Shown here: positions 1 to 9,625 of the stretch, in pieces
How positions within the stretch are numbered: the first letter of the stretch is position 1
Layout of the letters: every line of letters starts with the position of its first letter
From: Streptococcus oralis
Lineage (GTDB): Bacteria > Bacillota > Bacilli > Lactobacillales > Streptococcaceae
NCBI RefSeq assembly: GCF_004127215.1
Contig: NZ_QEWJ01000001.1
Location: 62,001-126,000 of the forward strand
DNA: 64,000 nucleotides
Direction: 5' to 3'
The notes under the pieces: model-generated
What the model saw: only the letters and a program-made list of their open reading frames with translations
Databases searched by the model: none
Told to the model about the DNA's origin: nothing
Position numbers and translations under genes: made by a program

Positions 1-885
1 CTCGTGAGAGAAGGCATTACCACCAACGACAGCCTTGTTTTTAGGAACTGGAATACCAGAGAAGCGAGAAACCATTTCTGACGTATTCATTGTTTCATCC
101 AAAACAATATCACTAGTTGCTTGGAAGAAATCCTCACGAATCTTCAAAGCAACAGCTACTTCTTCAAGAGCAACATTACCTGCGCGTTCACCAATGCCAT
201 TAATAGTTCCCTGGACACGTCCAGCACCGTGTTTAATCGCTGTCAAAGTATTTGCAGTTGCCATACCGAGATCATCGTGACAGTGGACACCAAAGACAAC
301 TTTATGATCTGATTTAATATTTTCAGTCAAGTGGTCAAAGATGCGTGCAAACTCTTCTGGAGTCGTAAAGCCAACTGTGTCAGGGATATTTATATAAGAT
401 GCACCTGCATCGACCGCTGTTTGAACAACTTGTAAGAGGAAATCCAACTCTGTTCTAGTCGCATCTTCAGGCGAGAACTCGACAACCTCAAACTTAGAAC
501 GTGCATAAGAAACATGCTCCTTGATAGCTTCTAAAATCTCTTCCTTACTCTTATTGAGTTTATACTTGCGGTGAATCGGACTGGTAGCGATAAAGACATG
601 AATTTGTGGATACTTGGCATCCTTAAGAGCCTCATAACAAGCATCAATATCAGATTTTACAGAACGAGCTAATCCTGTCACTGCTGTTTTTTTCATGGCT
701 CTAGCAATTTTTTGAACGGCTACAAATGAATCTGGACTAGCAGCCGGAAAACCAGCTTCAATTACAGAAATTCCCCATTTCTCCAGCTGTCTTGCAATGG
801 AGACTTTTTCCTTGATTGAGAAGTTAACACCAGGTGTTTGTTCCCCATCACGAAGACTTGTATCAAAAAATTCAACTTTACGCAT
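1..885 (-). CDS. leuA: 2-isopropylmalate synthase, N-terminal part (cut by window edge)
   Basis: First enzyme of leucine synthesis: condenses acetyl-CoA with 2-oxoisovalerate. The protein starts [19 protein letters not shown], the typical start of this TIM-barrel family, and shows the metal-binding [10 protein letters not shown] motif and the [12 protein letters not shown] segment. About 295 of the usual ~510-520 residues lie in the window; the C-terminal part is beyond position 1. The start is the ATG at 883-885. The upstream leader carries a leucine-codon peptide and a terminator, so expression is expected to follow leucine supply. The other leu genes would lie to the left and are not visible. 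Confidence 0.96.
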   Translation of the reverse strand, partial: MRKVEFFDTSLRDGEQTPGVNFSIKEKVSIARQLEKWGISVIEAGFPAASPDSFVAVQKIARAMKKTAVTGLARSVKSDIDACYEALKDAKYPQIHVFIATSPIHRKYKLNKSKEEILEAIKEHVSYARSKFEVVEFSPEDATRTELDFLLQVVQTAVDAGASYINIPDTVGFTTPEEFARIFDHLTENIKSDHKVVFGVHCHDDLGMATANTLTAIKHGAGRVQGTINGIGERAGNVALEEVAVALKIREDFFQATSDIVLDETMNTSEMVSRFSGIPVPKNKAVVGGNAFSHE

Positions 886-913
886 AAGAATTCCCCTTTT
901 CCAAATATGGTTT

Positions 914-950
914 TAAAAAAACATCTCGCTCAGAAACCCAAGCGAGATGT
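914..950 (-). terminator. leuA attenuator terminator
   Basis: On the minus strand a perfect 10-bp stem (ACATCTCGCT / AGCGAGATGT) with a 10-base loop is followed by a run of T, directly before leuA and after the leader peptide. It is the terminator arm of a leucine attenuation system. Confidence 0.88.
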
Positions 951-996
951 TGATTTACTCCCGCTTGGTAAGCCAAACAGGACTAATGCTTTTGCA

Positions 997-1050
997 CTAG
1001 CCCGAGTACCTCAACAACAAAGCAAATTGATTAAACTTAGCTGTTTTCAT
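997..1050 (-). CDS. Leucine leader peptide (17 aa)
   Basis: Short open frame reading MKTAKFNQFALLLRYSG and then TAG. It contains three consecutive TTG leucine codons, has a good ribosome binding site (AAGGAGAAAG) and lies between a strong promoter and the attenuator hairpin of leuA. Ribosome stalling at the leucine codons when charged tRNA-Leu is scarce would be expected to prevent terminator formation. This is classical amino-acid attenuation, inferred here from layout; I did not model the antiterminator fold. Confidence 0.82.
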   Translation of the reverse strand: MKTAKFNQFALLLRYSG

Positions 1051-1086
1051 GTTTGACTTTCTCCTTCGTTTGATATCTTGTTTAGT

Positions 1087-1115
1087 ATTTTAGCATAGGA
1101 AAAGTCTCTTGTCAA
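1087..1115 (-). promoter_or_regulatory. leu operon promoter
   Basis: Minus-strand TTGACA (1110-1115), 17-base spacer and TAAAAT (1087-1092). Transcription would begin near 1080, just upstream of the leader peptide. Confidence 0.85.
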
Positions 1116-1199
1116 GAAAAAATCCAATATTTTCTGAAAATTTCTTCAGTAAAGAATATTTTGCTAATTGAAAGTATTTAAAAAGGCAAGGGAATTTCC

Positions 1200-1856
1200 T
1201 TACTTTTTCACAGTCAAGTTCCAACTTCTTTCGATTAGTTCTAACACCTCTTCATCTAGCAAACTATCATCAAGAGCCAGACTAATCCAGTAGCGTTTGT
1301 TCATATGAAAGGCTGGATAAATGCCTTTTTGTGAAAGCAAGTCAGCAACTTGATCATGTTTGAGGTTGATTGCTTCCACTAGCCCTTCTCTGTTCTTATC
1401 TAGCTTATCCCAAGGTATTCTCATTAAAACAGCATACCACTTTTTACTGCCTTCATGACGTAATACTGCCGTATCAGGAGATTTCTCCCACAGATATTCC
1501 AACTGATTTCCATACTTTTTCTGAACTTGAGACATGATACGCTTAGTCTGAGGACAGATAAAATCCTGCATATCAAAACAAGCCTTCCGAATCTGGTAGA
1601 GAATCTCCAAACAAGCTTGACGGATACTTCCGACAAAAGTCCCTCTCATGCTTTCCATATGGACTTGAGGATAGAGGTCACCAGTCTCCTGATCAAAAAC
1701 TTGAAAGCTCACATTATCCGTTATGATGGACACAGTCATGACAAAATCTCCATCCAAAATCTGGAAACTGTAGGTCCAGACTCCCTCATTTTCTACAAAA
1801 CCATAGGCACGAGCTTTTTCTTGATTAAACTGATAGGATTTAAAAATTTCAAACAT
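1200..1856 (-). CDS. MmcQ/YjbR family protein
   Basis: A 218-residue cytoplasmic protein whose C-terminal ~100 residues have the MmcQ/YjbR (DUF419, CyaY-like fold) pattern: KKWYAVLMRIPW, NLKHDQVADLL, IYPAFHMNKRYWISLALDD. Family members are small alpha/beta proteins, sometimes described as DNA-binding; no enzymatic function is established. The N-terminal half (MFEIFKSYQF onward) is the extra segment seen in streptococcal versions. It lies 43 bases downstream of cutC, separated by a hairpin, and its ribosome binding site is poor, so translation or expression may be weak or depend on read-through. Confidence 0.8.
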   Translation of the reverse strand: MFEIFKSYQFNQEKARAYGFVENEGVWTYSFQILDGDFVMTVSIITDNVSFQVFDQETGDLYPQVHMESMRGTFVGSIRQACLEILYQIRKACFDMQDFICPQTKRIMSQVQKKYGNQLEYLWEKSPDTAVLRHEGSKKWYAVLMRIPWDKLDKNREGLVEAINLKHDQVADLLSQKGIYPAFHMNKRYWISLALDDSLLDEEVLELIERSWNLTVKK

Positions 1857-1861
1857 AAGTG

Positions 1862-1890
1862 AAAACTGCTACCCAAAGCTAGCAGTTCCT
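1862..1890 (-). terminator. Hairpin between cutC and the YjbR-family gene
   Basis: Minus-strand stem AACTGCTA / TAGCAGTT closes a short loop immediately after cutC. Only a short T run follows, so it is likely a leaky terminator or RNA stabiliser rather than a full stop. Confidence 0.5.
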
Positions 1891-1899
1891 TTCTATTTT

Positions 1900-2532
1900 T
1901 TAAAAGACAACCTTGGTTCCATGCAATTGTGTCACACCCAGCTGGTCGATAAAGGTTTGACGGTTGTCCAAGTCAATCCCTCCACCTGGCAGAATTTCAA
2001 TTTTACCTTTAGCATGCTCCAAAATTCTGTGATAGTGAGCAAAACGTTTCTCTAGCGAGTCTCCAGATACGCCAGCACGAGTCAGGATACGAGTGACACC
2101 AGCTTGGCTGAGCCAGTCAATAGCTTCCAACTGATCTTCTTCGCTCAATTCATCAAAGGCCATGTGAAAGACAATTTCCATTCCTTTCGATGCGGCAATC
2201 AACTTCTCAAGATTAGTCTTGTCCAACTTCTTATCAGCAGTTAAAGCACCAAAGACGACTCCTTGACTTCCAGCTTGAGCAGTCAAACGAATGTCTTCTA
2301 GCATGATGGCAATTTCCAGATCATGATAGACAAAGTCGCCACCACGTGGACGAATCATGGTCATAATGGTGCTATCATAGTTAGCTGCCAGTTCAACCGC
2401 TGCCTTTGTTACTCCATAGCTAGGTGTTGTTCCACCAACTGCTAGATTATCACAAAGTTCGATTCGACGAGCTCCAGCCTGCATCGCTTTTTCAAGCAAG
2501 GTCACATTTTCAGCACAAAATTCGTAAATCAT
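1900..2532 (-). CDS. cutC: Copper homeostasis protein CutC
   Basis: A 210-residue TIM-barrel protein of the CutC family. Recognisable segments are the start MIYEFCAENVTLLEKAMQAG, RIELCDNLAVGGTTPSYG near residues 23-40, MIRPRGGDFVYHDLE and the late ILPGGGIDLDNRQ. The role in copper tolerance is taken from the family and the biochemistry is poorly defined. The length is on the short side but no core segment is obviously missing. The start has a good ribosome binding site (AAGGAGAATCAA). The YjbR-family gene follows downstream on the same strand. Confidence 0.93.
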   Translation of the reverse strand: MIYEFCAENVTLLEKAMQAGARRIELCDNLAVGGTTPSYGVTKAAVELAANYDSTIMTMIRPRGGDFVYHDLEIAIMLEDIRLTAQAGSQGVVFGALTADKKLDKTNLEKLIAASKGMEIVFHMAFDELSEEDQLEAIDWLSQAGVTRILTRAGVSGDSLEKRFAHYHRILEHAKGKIEILPGGGIDLDNRQTFIDQLGVTQLHGTKVVF

Positions 2533-2623
2533 TTGATTCTCCTTGAAAATTACTTTTAATTTATTATATCATATTATTTAAATATGTTTTCATTTTTATC
2601 AAGGAAATATCAAATTTCAAAAA

Positions 2624-2983
2624 CTAATCCTTATCAGGAATTACTTTAAAGAGATAGTAGGTGATAAAGATTGTCAGGGCTCCCAGGCCGATTTTGACTG
2701 GTAAGAGAGGTGCAAAATAAATGGAAATTCCCATCAAGATATAGATAGATACGATGATCTTTTTCTTGCGTTCTCTGGCGATTGACTTGGTCTCACGAAA
2801 GTCAGCTACATAGGTCTGATAGAGCTTGGTGTGATAAAGCCAGTCTTCAAATCTCTTTGAAGACTTGGAAAAGCAAGCGATGGCTAACAAAAGAAAGGGA
2901 GTTGTTGGTAAAAGTGGCAAGACAACTCCAATGACAGCTAAGGCCAGTGAAATAAAGCCAATGCTTAGGTAAATGATACGCAT
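2624..2983 (-). CDS. YbaN-type (DUF454) inner membrane protein
   Basis: A 119-residue membrane protein that begins MRIIYLSIGFISLALAVIG and has the DUF454 signature VVLPLLPTTPFLLLAIACF followed by an FEDWLYHTKLYQTY segment. Two further hydrophobic stretches lie near the C terminus. The family has no known biochemical function. A longer frame reaches to 3028, but the start at 2981-2983 has a clear ribosome binding site (TAGGAGAAATC) and matches the usual family start. It stands alone downstream of topA, after the topA terminator. Confidence 0.85.
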   Translation of the reverse strand: MRIIYLSIGFISLALAVIGVVLPLLPTTPFLLLAIACFSKSSKRFEDWLYHTKLYQTYVADFRETKSIARERKKKIIVSIYILMGISIYFAPLLPVKIGLGALTIFITYYLFKVIPDKD

Positions 2984-3050
2984 GATTTCTCCTAGATAAA
3001 TTATCTCTTCCTCTAGTTTCGCATACAAGGGGGAAATTTGTCAAGCCTCA

Positions 3051-3086
3051 ACAAAAAAAGAGCCTGAAATTTATTTTCAGGACTCT
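3051..3086 (-). terminator. topA terminator
   Basis: Minus-strand stem GAGTCCTGAAA / TTTCAGGCTC with a four- to five-base loop, followed by seven T residues, just past the topA stop. Confidence 0.85.
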
Positions 3087-3091
3087 GTATT

Positions 3092-5179
3092 TTATTTGAT
3101 TTTTTCCTCTTCGTAGTCGCCATTACTACACACAATCTGTTTGCCACCACCACGGACTTTCTTCTCCACAAGGAAGTGACCACATTTTGGACAATCCCGT
3201 CCAATTGGTTTGTCCCACGAAGTAAATTCACATTCTGGATAGCGATTGCAACCATAGAAGATACGATTGCGTTTGGTTTTGCGCTCAATGATTTGTCCTT
3301 GATGGCAGCTTGGGCACTCAACACCAATCTCCTTAACAATCGCTTGCGTATGGCGACAGTCTGGGAAATTGCTACAAGCATAGAATTTACCAAAACGTCC
3401 TAATTTAATCACCATTGGACTACCACAGACCTCACAGTCAAACCCAGCTGGCTCATCCTTAATCTGAATTTTTTCCATTTCAGCTTCAGCCTTGGCTACT
3501 TCTTTGGAGAATGGTTTATAAAATTCATCAATAACACGTTGCCACTGTTCTTTTCCAACTTCGACATCATCCAGTTTTCCTTCCATTTCAGCTGTGAAAG
3601 TCACGTTTACGATGTCTGGGAAGTATTCAACAATGAGTTTATTGACAATTTCTCCCAACTCAGTTGGTTCAAAGCGTTTGGCTGCCAGACGAACATAATA
3701 GCGTTTCTGAATGGTTTCAATAGTTGGTGCGTAGGTTGATGGACGACCAACTCCATTTTCTTCCAAAGTCTTGATAAGGGTCGCTTCCGAATAGCGAGCA
3801 GGGGGTTGGGTGAAATGTTGTTCTGGCTTGCTATTCACCTGCTTGACTACATCTCCAACAGCCATATCTGGCAACATCTTGTTTTTGTCAGAGTCATTGT
3901 AGATGGCAAGATACCCATCAAACTTAACTTGGCTACCATTTGCTGCAAACTGGACTCCATTTTGAGAGAGCTTGACAGCCATGGTATCAAAGATAGCTCC
4001 CGTCATCTGGCTAGCTACAAAACGATTCCAGATAAGCGTATAGAGTTTGAGTTGGTCTTTATCCAAGTACTTAGCAATTTTTTCAGGTGTATTGAAAACA
4101 CTTGATGGGCGGATAGCCTCATGGGCATCTTGGGCACCTGAAGCATTCTTGACCTTGCTTCCATGTTTAGAGTACTTACTGCCAAAACGTTCGTTGATAA
4201 AGCTTGCCGCTTCGTTTTGCGCCACTGGACTAATACGAGTCGAGTCTGTACGCATGTATGTAATCAAACCTTGTACGCCTGTACCGATATTGATTCCTTC
4301 ATAGAGCTGTTGGGCAACCATCATAGTCTTCCGAGTACGGAAGTTGATCTTATTTGCCGCATCCATCTGCATGGTTGATGTTGTATAAGGTAGCGGAGCG
4401 TTACGCTTACGTTCTTTTTTATCTACCTGTTCCACTGTGAAGTCTTTACTAGTAAGATGAGATAAAACTTCTTTTACCTTTTCATTCGTAGCGAGCTTCA
4501 TCTTCTTCCCATTCATACCATAGAAAGAAGCTTGGAACTGCTTGGTTCCCTTTTTGAAGACTCCATCAATCGTCCAATATTCTTCGGGTTGGAAGGCATT
4601 AATCTCATTTTCACGGTCAATGATTAACTTGAGTGCAACAGACTGTACGCGTCCAGCTGATAAGCCCTTCTTGACCTTCTTCCAGAGAATTGGTGAAATC
4701 GAATAGCCTACCAAGCGGTCCAAAACACGACGTGCTTGTTGGGCATCGACCAAGTCCATATCAATCTTGCGAGGTTCTTTAAAAGCATTTTTCACTGCGT
4801 CCTTGGTGATCTCATTAAAGACCACACGGTTGGCATCATTTTCATCCAAATCGAGAATATGAGCCAAATGCCAGGAAATCGCTTCTCCTTCACGGTCCGG
4901 GTCACTTGCCAGAAAGACTTTATTGGCCTTTTTGGCTTCCTTTTTCAGGTCATTGATGAGAGGACCTTTTCCTCGGATATTGATATATTGCGGTTCATAG
5001 TTGTTTTCGATGTCAACTGACATACTGGATTTTTTCAAATCTCGGATATGTCCGACACTGGCTAGAACCTTGTAATTGCGTCCTAGATATTTCTCAATCG
5101 TTTTCGCCTTGGCAGGCGACTCCACGATGACTAGATTTTTTTTAACTGTTGATTTTTTCTTCTTTGTTGCCGTAGCCAC
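3092..5179 (-). CDS. topA: DNA topoisomerase I
   Basis: Type IA topoisomerase that relaxes negative supercoils, about 695 residues, the usual streptococcal length. The N-terminal TOPRIM domain is visible as [19 protein letters not shown] and [15 protein letters not shown]. The active-site tyrosine sits in [10 protein letters not shown]. The C-terminal tail has zinc-ribbon repeats: CEVCGSP with CSNFPDC, CPSCHQG with CNRYPEC, and a third (CPKCGHF, then CSNGDYEEE) that lacks its fourth cysteine. The longest frame begins at 5197, but the GTG at 5177-5179 has an AAAGGTGT binding site and gives the standard start. It has its own promoter. dprA lies upstream on the same strand, as in pneumococcus. 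Confidence 0.97.
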   Translation of the reverse strand: MATATKKKKSTVKKNLVIVESPAKAKTIEKYLGRNYKVLASVGHIRDLKKSSMSVDIENNYEPQYINIRGKGPLINDLKKEAKKANKVFLASDPDREGEAISWHLAHILDLDENDANRVVFNEITKDAVKNAFKEPRKIDMDLVDAQQARRVLDRLVGYSISPILWKKVKKGLSAGRVQSVALKLIIDRENEINAFQPEEYWTIDGVFKKGTKQFQASFYGMNGKKMKLATNEKVKEVLSHLTSKDFTVEQVDKKERKRNAPLPYTTSTMQMDAANKINFRTRKTMMVAQQLYEGINIGTGVQGLITYMRTDSTRISPVAQNEAASFINERFGSKYSKHGSKVKNASGAQDAHEAIRPSSVFNTPEKIAKYLDKDQLKLYTLIWNRFVASQMTGAIFDTMAVKLSQNGVQFAANGSQVKFDGYLAIYNDSDKNKMLPDMAVGDVVKQVNSKPEQHFTQPPARYSEATLIKTLEENGVGRPSTYAPTIETIQKRYYVRLAAKRFEPTELGEIVNKLIVEYFPDIVNVTFTAEMEGKLDDVEVGKEQWQRVIDEFYKPFSKEVAKAEAEMEKIQIKDEPAGFDCEVCGSPMVIKLGRFGKFYACSNFPDCRHTQAIVKEIGVECPSCHQGQIIERKTKRNRIFYGCNRYPECEFTSWDKPIGRDCPKCGHFLVEKKVRGGGKQIVCSNGDYEEEKIK

Positions 5180-5214
5180 ACTATCACACCTTTTCAAAGT
5201 AATAAACTTTATAA

Positions 5215-5243
5215 AGTGTAAACCATTTTTAAAGACCTGTCAA
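5215..5243 (-). promoter_or_regulatory. topA promoter
   Basis: Minus-strand TTGACA (5238-5243), 17-base spacer and TACACT (5215-5220). The site is 36 bases upstream of the topA GTG start, and the dprA stop lies about 50 bases further upstream. Confidence 0.75.
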
Positions 5244-5296
5244 GACTTAACTCCTATAGTATAGAAGAAAAGTTTATCTGAGTGAACAATTTCTCC

Positions 5297-6145
5297 TTAA
5301 AATTCAAACTCAGCTAGCACATCTTGACCGCTGGAAATCAGTTTTGCTCCCTCTTGGATCAGGTGGTGACAGCCATCTGAATGGCCATCTAAAATGTTTC
5401 CTGGAATGGCAAAAACATCGCGTCCTTCTTCCATAGCTCGCTCACAGGTAATAAGACTACCAGAACGCATCCTTGCCTCTGCAACGATCACACCACGGCA
5501 AAGACCAGCAATGATGCGATTACGAGCTGGAAAGTGAAATTTCAAGGGTTCTTCACCTGGTCCGTATTCACTTAGCACTAGATGATGATTGCCAATGTAC
5601 TCTTGCAGGCGTTTATTGGCACGTGGATAAAAAACATCTAATCCTGTTCCAATCACAGCAATCGTTCTCCCTCCATTCTGGAGCGCAGCCATATGGGCAG
5701 CGGTATCAATTCCTTTGGCCAAGCCGCTGACCACGATTAACTCGTTTTCCAAGCCTTGGATAATTTTCTGAACCGACTTTGCTCCCTGACTCGAACATGA
5801 ACGACTCCCTACAAGAGCAACCTTTGGAAATTTCAACAAGTCCAGATTTCCTTTATAAAATAAGAGAGCTGGAGGGTCATAAATCTCACTCAGATCCCAA
5901 GGATAACAGTCATCAAGAATAGAAAAGGATGGAAATTTTTGAAACTCCTTCTCCAACTGTGCATCATCTATCTGGAAATAGCGTTCCATAAAGACAGCAG
6001 GATTGCGGCAACCAGAGATTTCAGCAATATCACCTAGCAAGAGCTCCTGATCTACGGTCTCGTCATATTCAAGAACAGTTAAGATCTGTTGATTGGTTAG
6101 CCCAGCTTTGCGAAATTTATAGATTTCATAGTTATCAATTTTCAT
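5297..6145 (-). CDS. dprA: DNA processing protein DprA
   Basis: Loads RecA on incoming single-stranded DNA during natural transformation and helps shut off competence. The 282-residue protein starts MKIDNYEIYKF, has the SAM-like N-terminal domain (residues ~1-100) and the Rossmann-like core with VALVGSRSCSSQGAKSV, VVSGLAKGIDTAAHMAAL, VIGTGLDVFYP and FPARNRIIAGL. It ends with the VFAIPGNILDG stretch. A longer frame reaches 6226, but the ATG at 6143-6145 has a GGAG site and sits just after a competence cin-box, so the shorter form is right. Induction by the alternative sigma factor ComX is expected. Confidence 0.97.
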   Translation of the reverse strand: MKIDNYEIYKFRKAGLTNQQILTVLEYDETVDQELLLGDIAEISGCRNPAVFMERYFQIDDAQLEKEFQKFPSFSILDDCYPWDLSEIYDPPALLFYKGNLDLLKFPKVALVGSRSCSSQGAKSVQKIIQGLENELIVVSGLAKGIDTAAHMAALQNGGRTIAVIGTGLDVFYPRANKRLQEYIGNHHLVLSEYGPGEEPLKFHFPARNRIIAGLCRGVIVAEARMRSGSLITCERAMEEGRDVFAIPGNILDGHSDGCHHLIQEGAKLISSGQDVLAEFEF

Positions 6146-6178
6146 AAGAAACTCCATTTCTTTTACTACTCTCTTATC

Positions 6179-6186
6179 TATTCGTA
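6179..6186 (-). promoter_or_regulatory. cin-box (ComX/SigX promoter) of dprA
   Basis: The exact minus-strand sequence TACGAATA lies 33 bases before the dprA ATG, with a T-rich stretch directly upstream. This is the streptococcal competence sigma-factor recognition element. Confidence 0.9.
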
Positions 6187-6222
6187 AAAAAATAAAAAGA
6201 AGATCAGTTGATCTTCTTTTTT
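6187..6222 (-). terminator. Terminator of the lipoprotein gene
   Basis: Minus-strand inverted repeat AAAAAGAAGATCA / TGATCTTCTTTTT with a tiny loop, followed by ATTTTTTT, immediately after the lipoprotein stop. Its T tract runs straight into the dprA cin-box. Confidence 0.8.
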
Positions 6223-6226
6223 TCAT

Positions 6227-6850
6227 TTATTCAGCTTTAGTAGTTGACCAGCTACTTTCAATCATCGGTAAGATTGTTTTTAAAGTTTCCCCATCCCCTT
6301 CAAGTGAAACATAGCGGATTTTACCATCATTTGATCGGAAAACCCAAGTAACGAGGTATTTCCCTGATTTAGCAATTGCATTGACAACATAGGCTTCATA
6401 GCCTCCAATGGTCGATTTGGAGCCCCAAACCTTACTGAAATCAGAGCTTTGTTCTTTGGAAGTTAAAATACTAGATGAGACAGTCACAACATCCAGTTTA
6501 GCATATTCTTCTTCGCTGATATTGAACTGCTCAGCCTTGAAGGTATTCAGCGTAACAATGTTGATATCTGTTCCATCACTATACTGTATATCATTTCCAC
6601 CTTCTACTTCATGGAATCGAACCCATGATTTGGGTACCTTGACAAAACCATACTCATTCGAGCCGATGATTTGCATCTCTTCCTTTTTCGCTTCAGAAAC
6701 AGCAGAGCTAGAGCTACTCGTTTCCTGACTGCTAGAAGAACTAACTACCGTAGTCGAACTTTCTCCGGTTGCTGTTTGTGATTTATTAGAGCATGAAGCT
6801 AAAAAAACACTAGCAGTAACAACAGTTCCTAAAATTAATAATTTTTTCAT
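6227..6850 (-). CDS. Putative surface lipoprotein, function unknown
   Basis: A 207-residue protein with a lipoprotein signal: MKKLLILGTVVTASVFLASC, lipobox LASC with the cysteine at residue 20. A Ser/Thr-rich linker (residues ~25-55) follows, then a ~150-residue globular domain with EYGFVKVPKSWVRFHEV and YVVNAIAKSGKYLVTWVFR. The domain looks like a compact extracytoplasmic beta-rich fold, but I recognise no family with confidence. It is a single-gene unit with a near-consensus promoter and its own terminator, lying between lepA and dprA. Confidence 0.85.
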   Translation of the reverse strand: MKKLLILGTVVTASVFLASCSNKSQTATGESSTTVVSSSSSQETSSSSSAVSEAKKEEMQIIGSNEYGFVKVPKSWVRFHEVEGGNDIQYSDGTDINIVTLNTFKAEQFNISEEEYAKLDVVTVSSSILTSKEQSSDFSKVWGSKSTIGGYEAYVVNAIAKSGKYLVTWVFRSNDGKIRYVSLEGDGETLKTILPMIESSWSTTKAE

Positions 6851-6870
6851 CCTACCACCTTTCCATCTGC

Positions 6871-6899
6871 ATTATAAGAAAAATAAGGACTTCTGTCAA
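6871..6899 (-). promoter_or_regulatory. Consensus promoter of the lipoprotein gene
   Basis: Minus-strand TTGACA (6894-6899), exactly 17 bases, then TATAAT (6871-6876): a perfect housekeeping promoter 20 bases before the ATG. Strong constitutive expression is expected. Confidence 0.92.
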
Positions 6900-6954
6900 A
6901 TTCTAACCTAACCTATTCTGTTAGTTTACGATTTAATAGCTCACATTTAAAGCA

Positions 6955-6984
6955 AAAACTCTTGAATATTTCTCAAGAGTTTTA
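6955..6984 (-). terminator. lepA terminator
   Basis: Minus-strand stem AAAACTCTTGA / TCAAGAGTTTT around a short AT loop, followed by T residues, 11 bases past the lepA stop. Confidence 0.82.
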
Positions 6985-6994
6985 TTTTATATTT

Positions 6995-8818
6995 CTATTC
7001 TTCATCCATGCTTAAGACGCTAAGGAAGGCTTCTTGTGGGACTTCTACTGATCCGATAGCTTTCATGCGTTTCTTACCAGCTTTTTGTTTTTCAAGGAGT
7101 TTGCGTTTACGAGAAACGTCACCACCGTAACATTTGGCAAGTACGTTCTTACGAAGGGCCTTGATATCCGTACGAGCCACAATCTTGTGTCCAATAGCTG
7201 CTTGAATCGGCACTTCAAATTGTTGACGAGGGATGATTTTCTTGAGCTTATCAACGATGAGTTTTCCACGTTCATAGGCAAAGTCCTTGTGAACTATAAA
7301 GCTAAGGGCATCCACCTTATCACCATTGAGAAGGATATCCATTTTGACCAGCTTAGATGGGCGATACTCTGACAATTCATAGTCAAAGCTTGCATAACCA
7401 CGTGTCGAAGACTTGAGTTTATCAAAAAAGTCAAAGACAATTTCGGCAAGTGGAATTTGATAGATGACATTGACACGATTGTCATCAATATAGTCCATGG
7501 TTACAAAGTCCCCACGTTTGCGTTGAGCCAGTTCCATCACTGCTCCTACGAACTCCTGCGGTACCATGATTTGCGCCTTGACATACGGTTCTTCAATAGT
7601 CGCAATCTTAGTTGGGTCTGGGAATTCTGATGGATTTGACACATCCATAGACTCACCGTCAGTTTGGTTAACCTTATAGATAACAGACGGAGCTGTCATG
7701 ATGAGGTCGATGTTAAACTCACGCTCTAAACGCTCTTGGATAACATCCATATGGAGAAGTCCAAGGAAACCACAACGGAAACCAAATCCCAGCGCCTGAG
7801 ATGTTTCTGGTTCAAATTGAAGACTCGCATCGTTGAGCTGCAATTTTTCAAGGGCTTCGCGAAGGTCATTGTACTTGTTCGATTCGATTGGATAAAGACC
7901 CGCAAAGACCATAGGGTTCATCTGCTTGTAGCCATCCAGCGGTTCAGTTGCAGGATTGTTTGCTAGAGTCACTGTATCTCCGACACGCGTATCTTGAACC
8001 GTTTTGATAGAAGCCGCAATATAACCAACATCACCAGTCGCTAGAAAATCACGCCCTACTGCTTTGGGTGTGAAAATTCCGACCTCAGTCACATCAAAGG
8101 TCTTGCCATTGCTCATGAGCTGAATCTTATCGCCAGGTTTGACAACTCCGTCCATGACACGAACTTGGAGGATAACCCCACGATAGGCATCATAAACTGA
8201 GTCGAAAATCAAGGCCTTGAGGGGCGCCGTCACATCACCCGTTGGTGCTGGCACTTTTTCTACGATTTGCTCAAGAATCTCTTCGATACCAATACCAGCT
8301 TTGGCAGAAGCTAAGACTGCTTCACTGGCATCCAGTCCAATGACATCCTCAATCTCCGTACGCACACGCTCAGGATCGGCTGCTGGTAAGTCAATCTTGT
8401 TAATAACAGGAAGAATTTCCAAATCATTGTCCAAGGCCAGATAAACATTGGCAAGAGTTTGAGCCTCAATCCCTTGTGCGGCATCGACTACCAAAATAGC
8501 TCCCTCACAGGCAGCTAGAGAACGCGACACTTCATAGGTAAAGTCCACGTGTCCAGGCGTGTCAATCAAGTGGAAAATATAGGTTTCCCCATCTTTAGCA
8601 GTGTAATTCAGCTCGATGGCATTAAGCTTAATGGTAATCCCACGTTCCCGTTCTAGGTCCATACTATCCAGAAGCTGGGCTTGCATTTCACGACTAGAAA
8701 CCGTCTCAGTCTTTTCCAAAATGCGGTCCGCCAGCGTTGACTTCCCGTGGTCAATATGGGCGATAATAGAGAAGTTACGGATCTTCTCCTGTCGTTTTTT
8801 CAATTCTTCTAAATTCAT
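6995..8818 (-). CDS. lepA: Elongation factor 4 (LepA), ribosome back-translocase GTPase
   Basis: A 607-residue translational GTPase, the standard length. The G1 motif is AHIDHGKST, followed by the [12 protein letters not shown] switch, [12 protein letters not shown] (G3) and [11 protein letters not shown] (G4). The LepA-specific C-terminal domain is present ([20 protein letters not shown] near the end). The factor acts on ribosomes under stress. It has its own promoter and terminator, so it looks monocistronic. The phosphatase gene that ends the recN operon lies upstream. Confidence 0.98.
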   Translation of the reverse strand: MNLEELKKRQEKIRNFSIIAHIDHGKSTLADRILEKTETVSSREMQAQLLDSMDLERERGITIKLNAIELNYTAKDGETYIFHLIDTPGHVDFTYEVSRSLAACEGAILVVDAAQGIEAQTLANVYLALDNDLEILPVINKIDLPAADPERVRTEIEDVIGLDASEAVLASAKAGIGIEEILEQIVEKVPAPTGDVTAPLKALIFDSVYDAYRGVILQVRVMDGVVKPGDKIQLMSNGKTFDVTEVGIFTPKAVGRDFLATGDVGYIAASIKTVQDTRVGDTVTLANNPATEPLDGYKQMNPMVFAGLYPIESNKYNDLREALEKLQLNDASLQFEPETSQALGFGFRCGFLGLLHMDVIQERLEREFNIDLIMTAPSVIYKVNQTDGESMDVSNPSEFPDPTKIATIEEPYVKAQIMVPQEFVGAVMELAQRKRGDFVTMDYIDDNRVNVIYQIPLAEIVFDFFDKLKSSTRGYASFDYELSEYRPSKLVKMDILLNGDKVDALSFIVHKDFAYERGKLIVDKLKKIIPRQQFEVPIQAAIGHKIVARTDIKALRKNVLAKCYGGDVSRKRKLLEKQKAGKKRMKAIGSVEVPQEAFLSVLSMDEE

Positions 8819-8846
8819 GATGCTCTTCCTTTCAGGGTATCTATTA

Positions 8847-8875
8847 ATTATAAATTGTTTTTAACATTTTGACAA
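8847..8875 (-). promoter_or_regulatory. lepA promoter
   Basis: Minus-strand TTGTCA (8870-8875), 17-base spacer, TATAAT (8847-8852), 28 bases before the lepA ATG. Confidence 0.78.
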
Positions 8876-8896
8876 GACCATACCCTGCTAGGAGTA

Positions 8897-9625
8897 CTAA
8901 TCTTCGGCGACAAAGCCGTCATTTTCAATGAAATAGTGCTCAGTCATGCCTTGGTCAGTAAAGACAATCCCATGAAGGACACCACCATAGACAGCTCCTC
9001 CATCCATGCCAATCTTGCCATCATCTGTTATCCAAAGCTCAGCTGTACCTCGGTCTTGCTTGAGCAAACCATAAACCGGTGTATGCCCAAAGACAATGGT
9101 TTTCCCGGTATTATTTTCAGCTTCGTGGAATGGTTTTCTGAGCCAGACTTTCTTGTAATCAGTGGTTTCATGCCAATCATCCAAGGTCAAATCAATACCA
9201 GCGTGAACAAAGATATACTTGTCTGTCTCTACTACAAATGGCATTTTACGAATAAATTCGACCAAGTCTGCTGCTTCTGTCGCAACCCGTTTGGCATCTC
9301 CTACGCCATCAACTGGTGCATCCAAGGGACGACCTAGGATAGAGTTAATGGTTGTATCACCACCATTTCGACGATAGTGGTCATAACTTTCTTCAGGATT
9401 GTCCAACCAAGTCAAAAACATATACTCGTGGTTGCCTGATAGACAGATAGCTCCATGATTGTACACCAAGTCCTTGACCATTTCTAGAACACGGCGACTA
9501 TCTTCACCTCGGTCAATCAGATCCCCTAGAAAGAGCAACTGGGTGTGACCATCCCATGTTTTGAGAAGGTCTTCCAACATACCTGCTTTTCCATGGACAT
9601 CTCCAATTACATAATAATCTGTCAT
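8897..9625 (-). CDS. Metallophosphoesterase (PPP-type phosphatase / Ap4A hydrolase-like)
   Basis: A 242-residue calcineurin-like phosphoesterase with all metal-site motifs in order: GDVHG (residues ~8-12), GDLIDRG (~34-40), GNHEY (~65-69) and VHAGID plus VFGHTPV towards the end. Proteins of this type dephosphorylate serine/threonine or hydrolyse dinucleoside tetraphosphates; sequence alone does not decide the substrate. The start abuts the recN stop, so it is the last gene of the xseA-recN operon. Confidence 0.9.
   Translation of the reverse strand: MTDYYVIGDVHGKAGMLEDLLKTWDGHTQLLFLGDLIDRGEDSRRVLEMVKDLVYNHGAICLSGNHEYMFLTWLDNPEESYDHYRRNGGDTTINSILGRPLDAPVDGVGDAKRVATEAADLVEFIRKMPFVVETDKYIFVHAGIDLTLDDWHETTDYKKVWLRKPFHEAENNTGKTIVFGHTPVYGLLKQDRGTAELWITDDGKIGMDGGAVYGGVLHGIVFTDQGMTEHYFIENDGFVAED

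Noticed and set aside
9247-9254. TACGAATA (cin-box sequence) on the plus strand
   Set aside because: It lies inside the metallophosphoesterase gene, antisense to it, with no gene downstream on the plus strand. A chance 8-base match.
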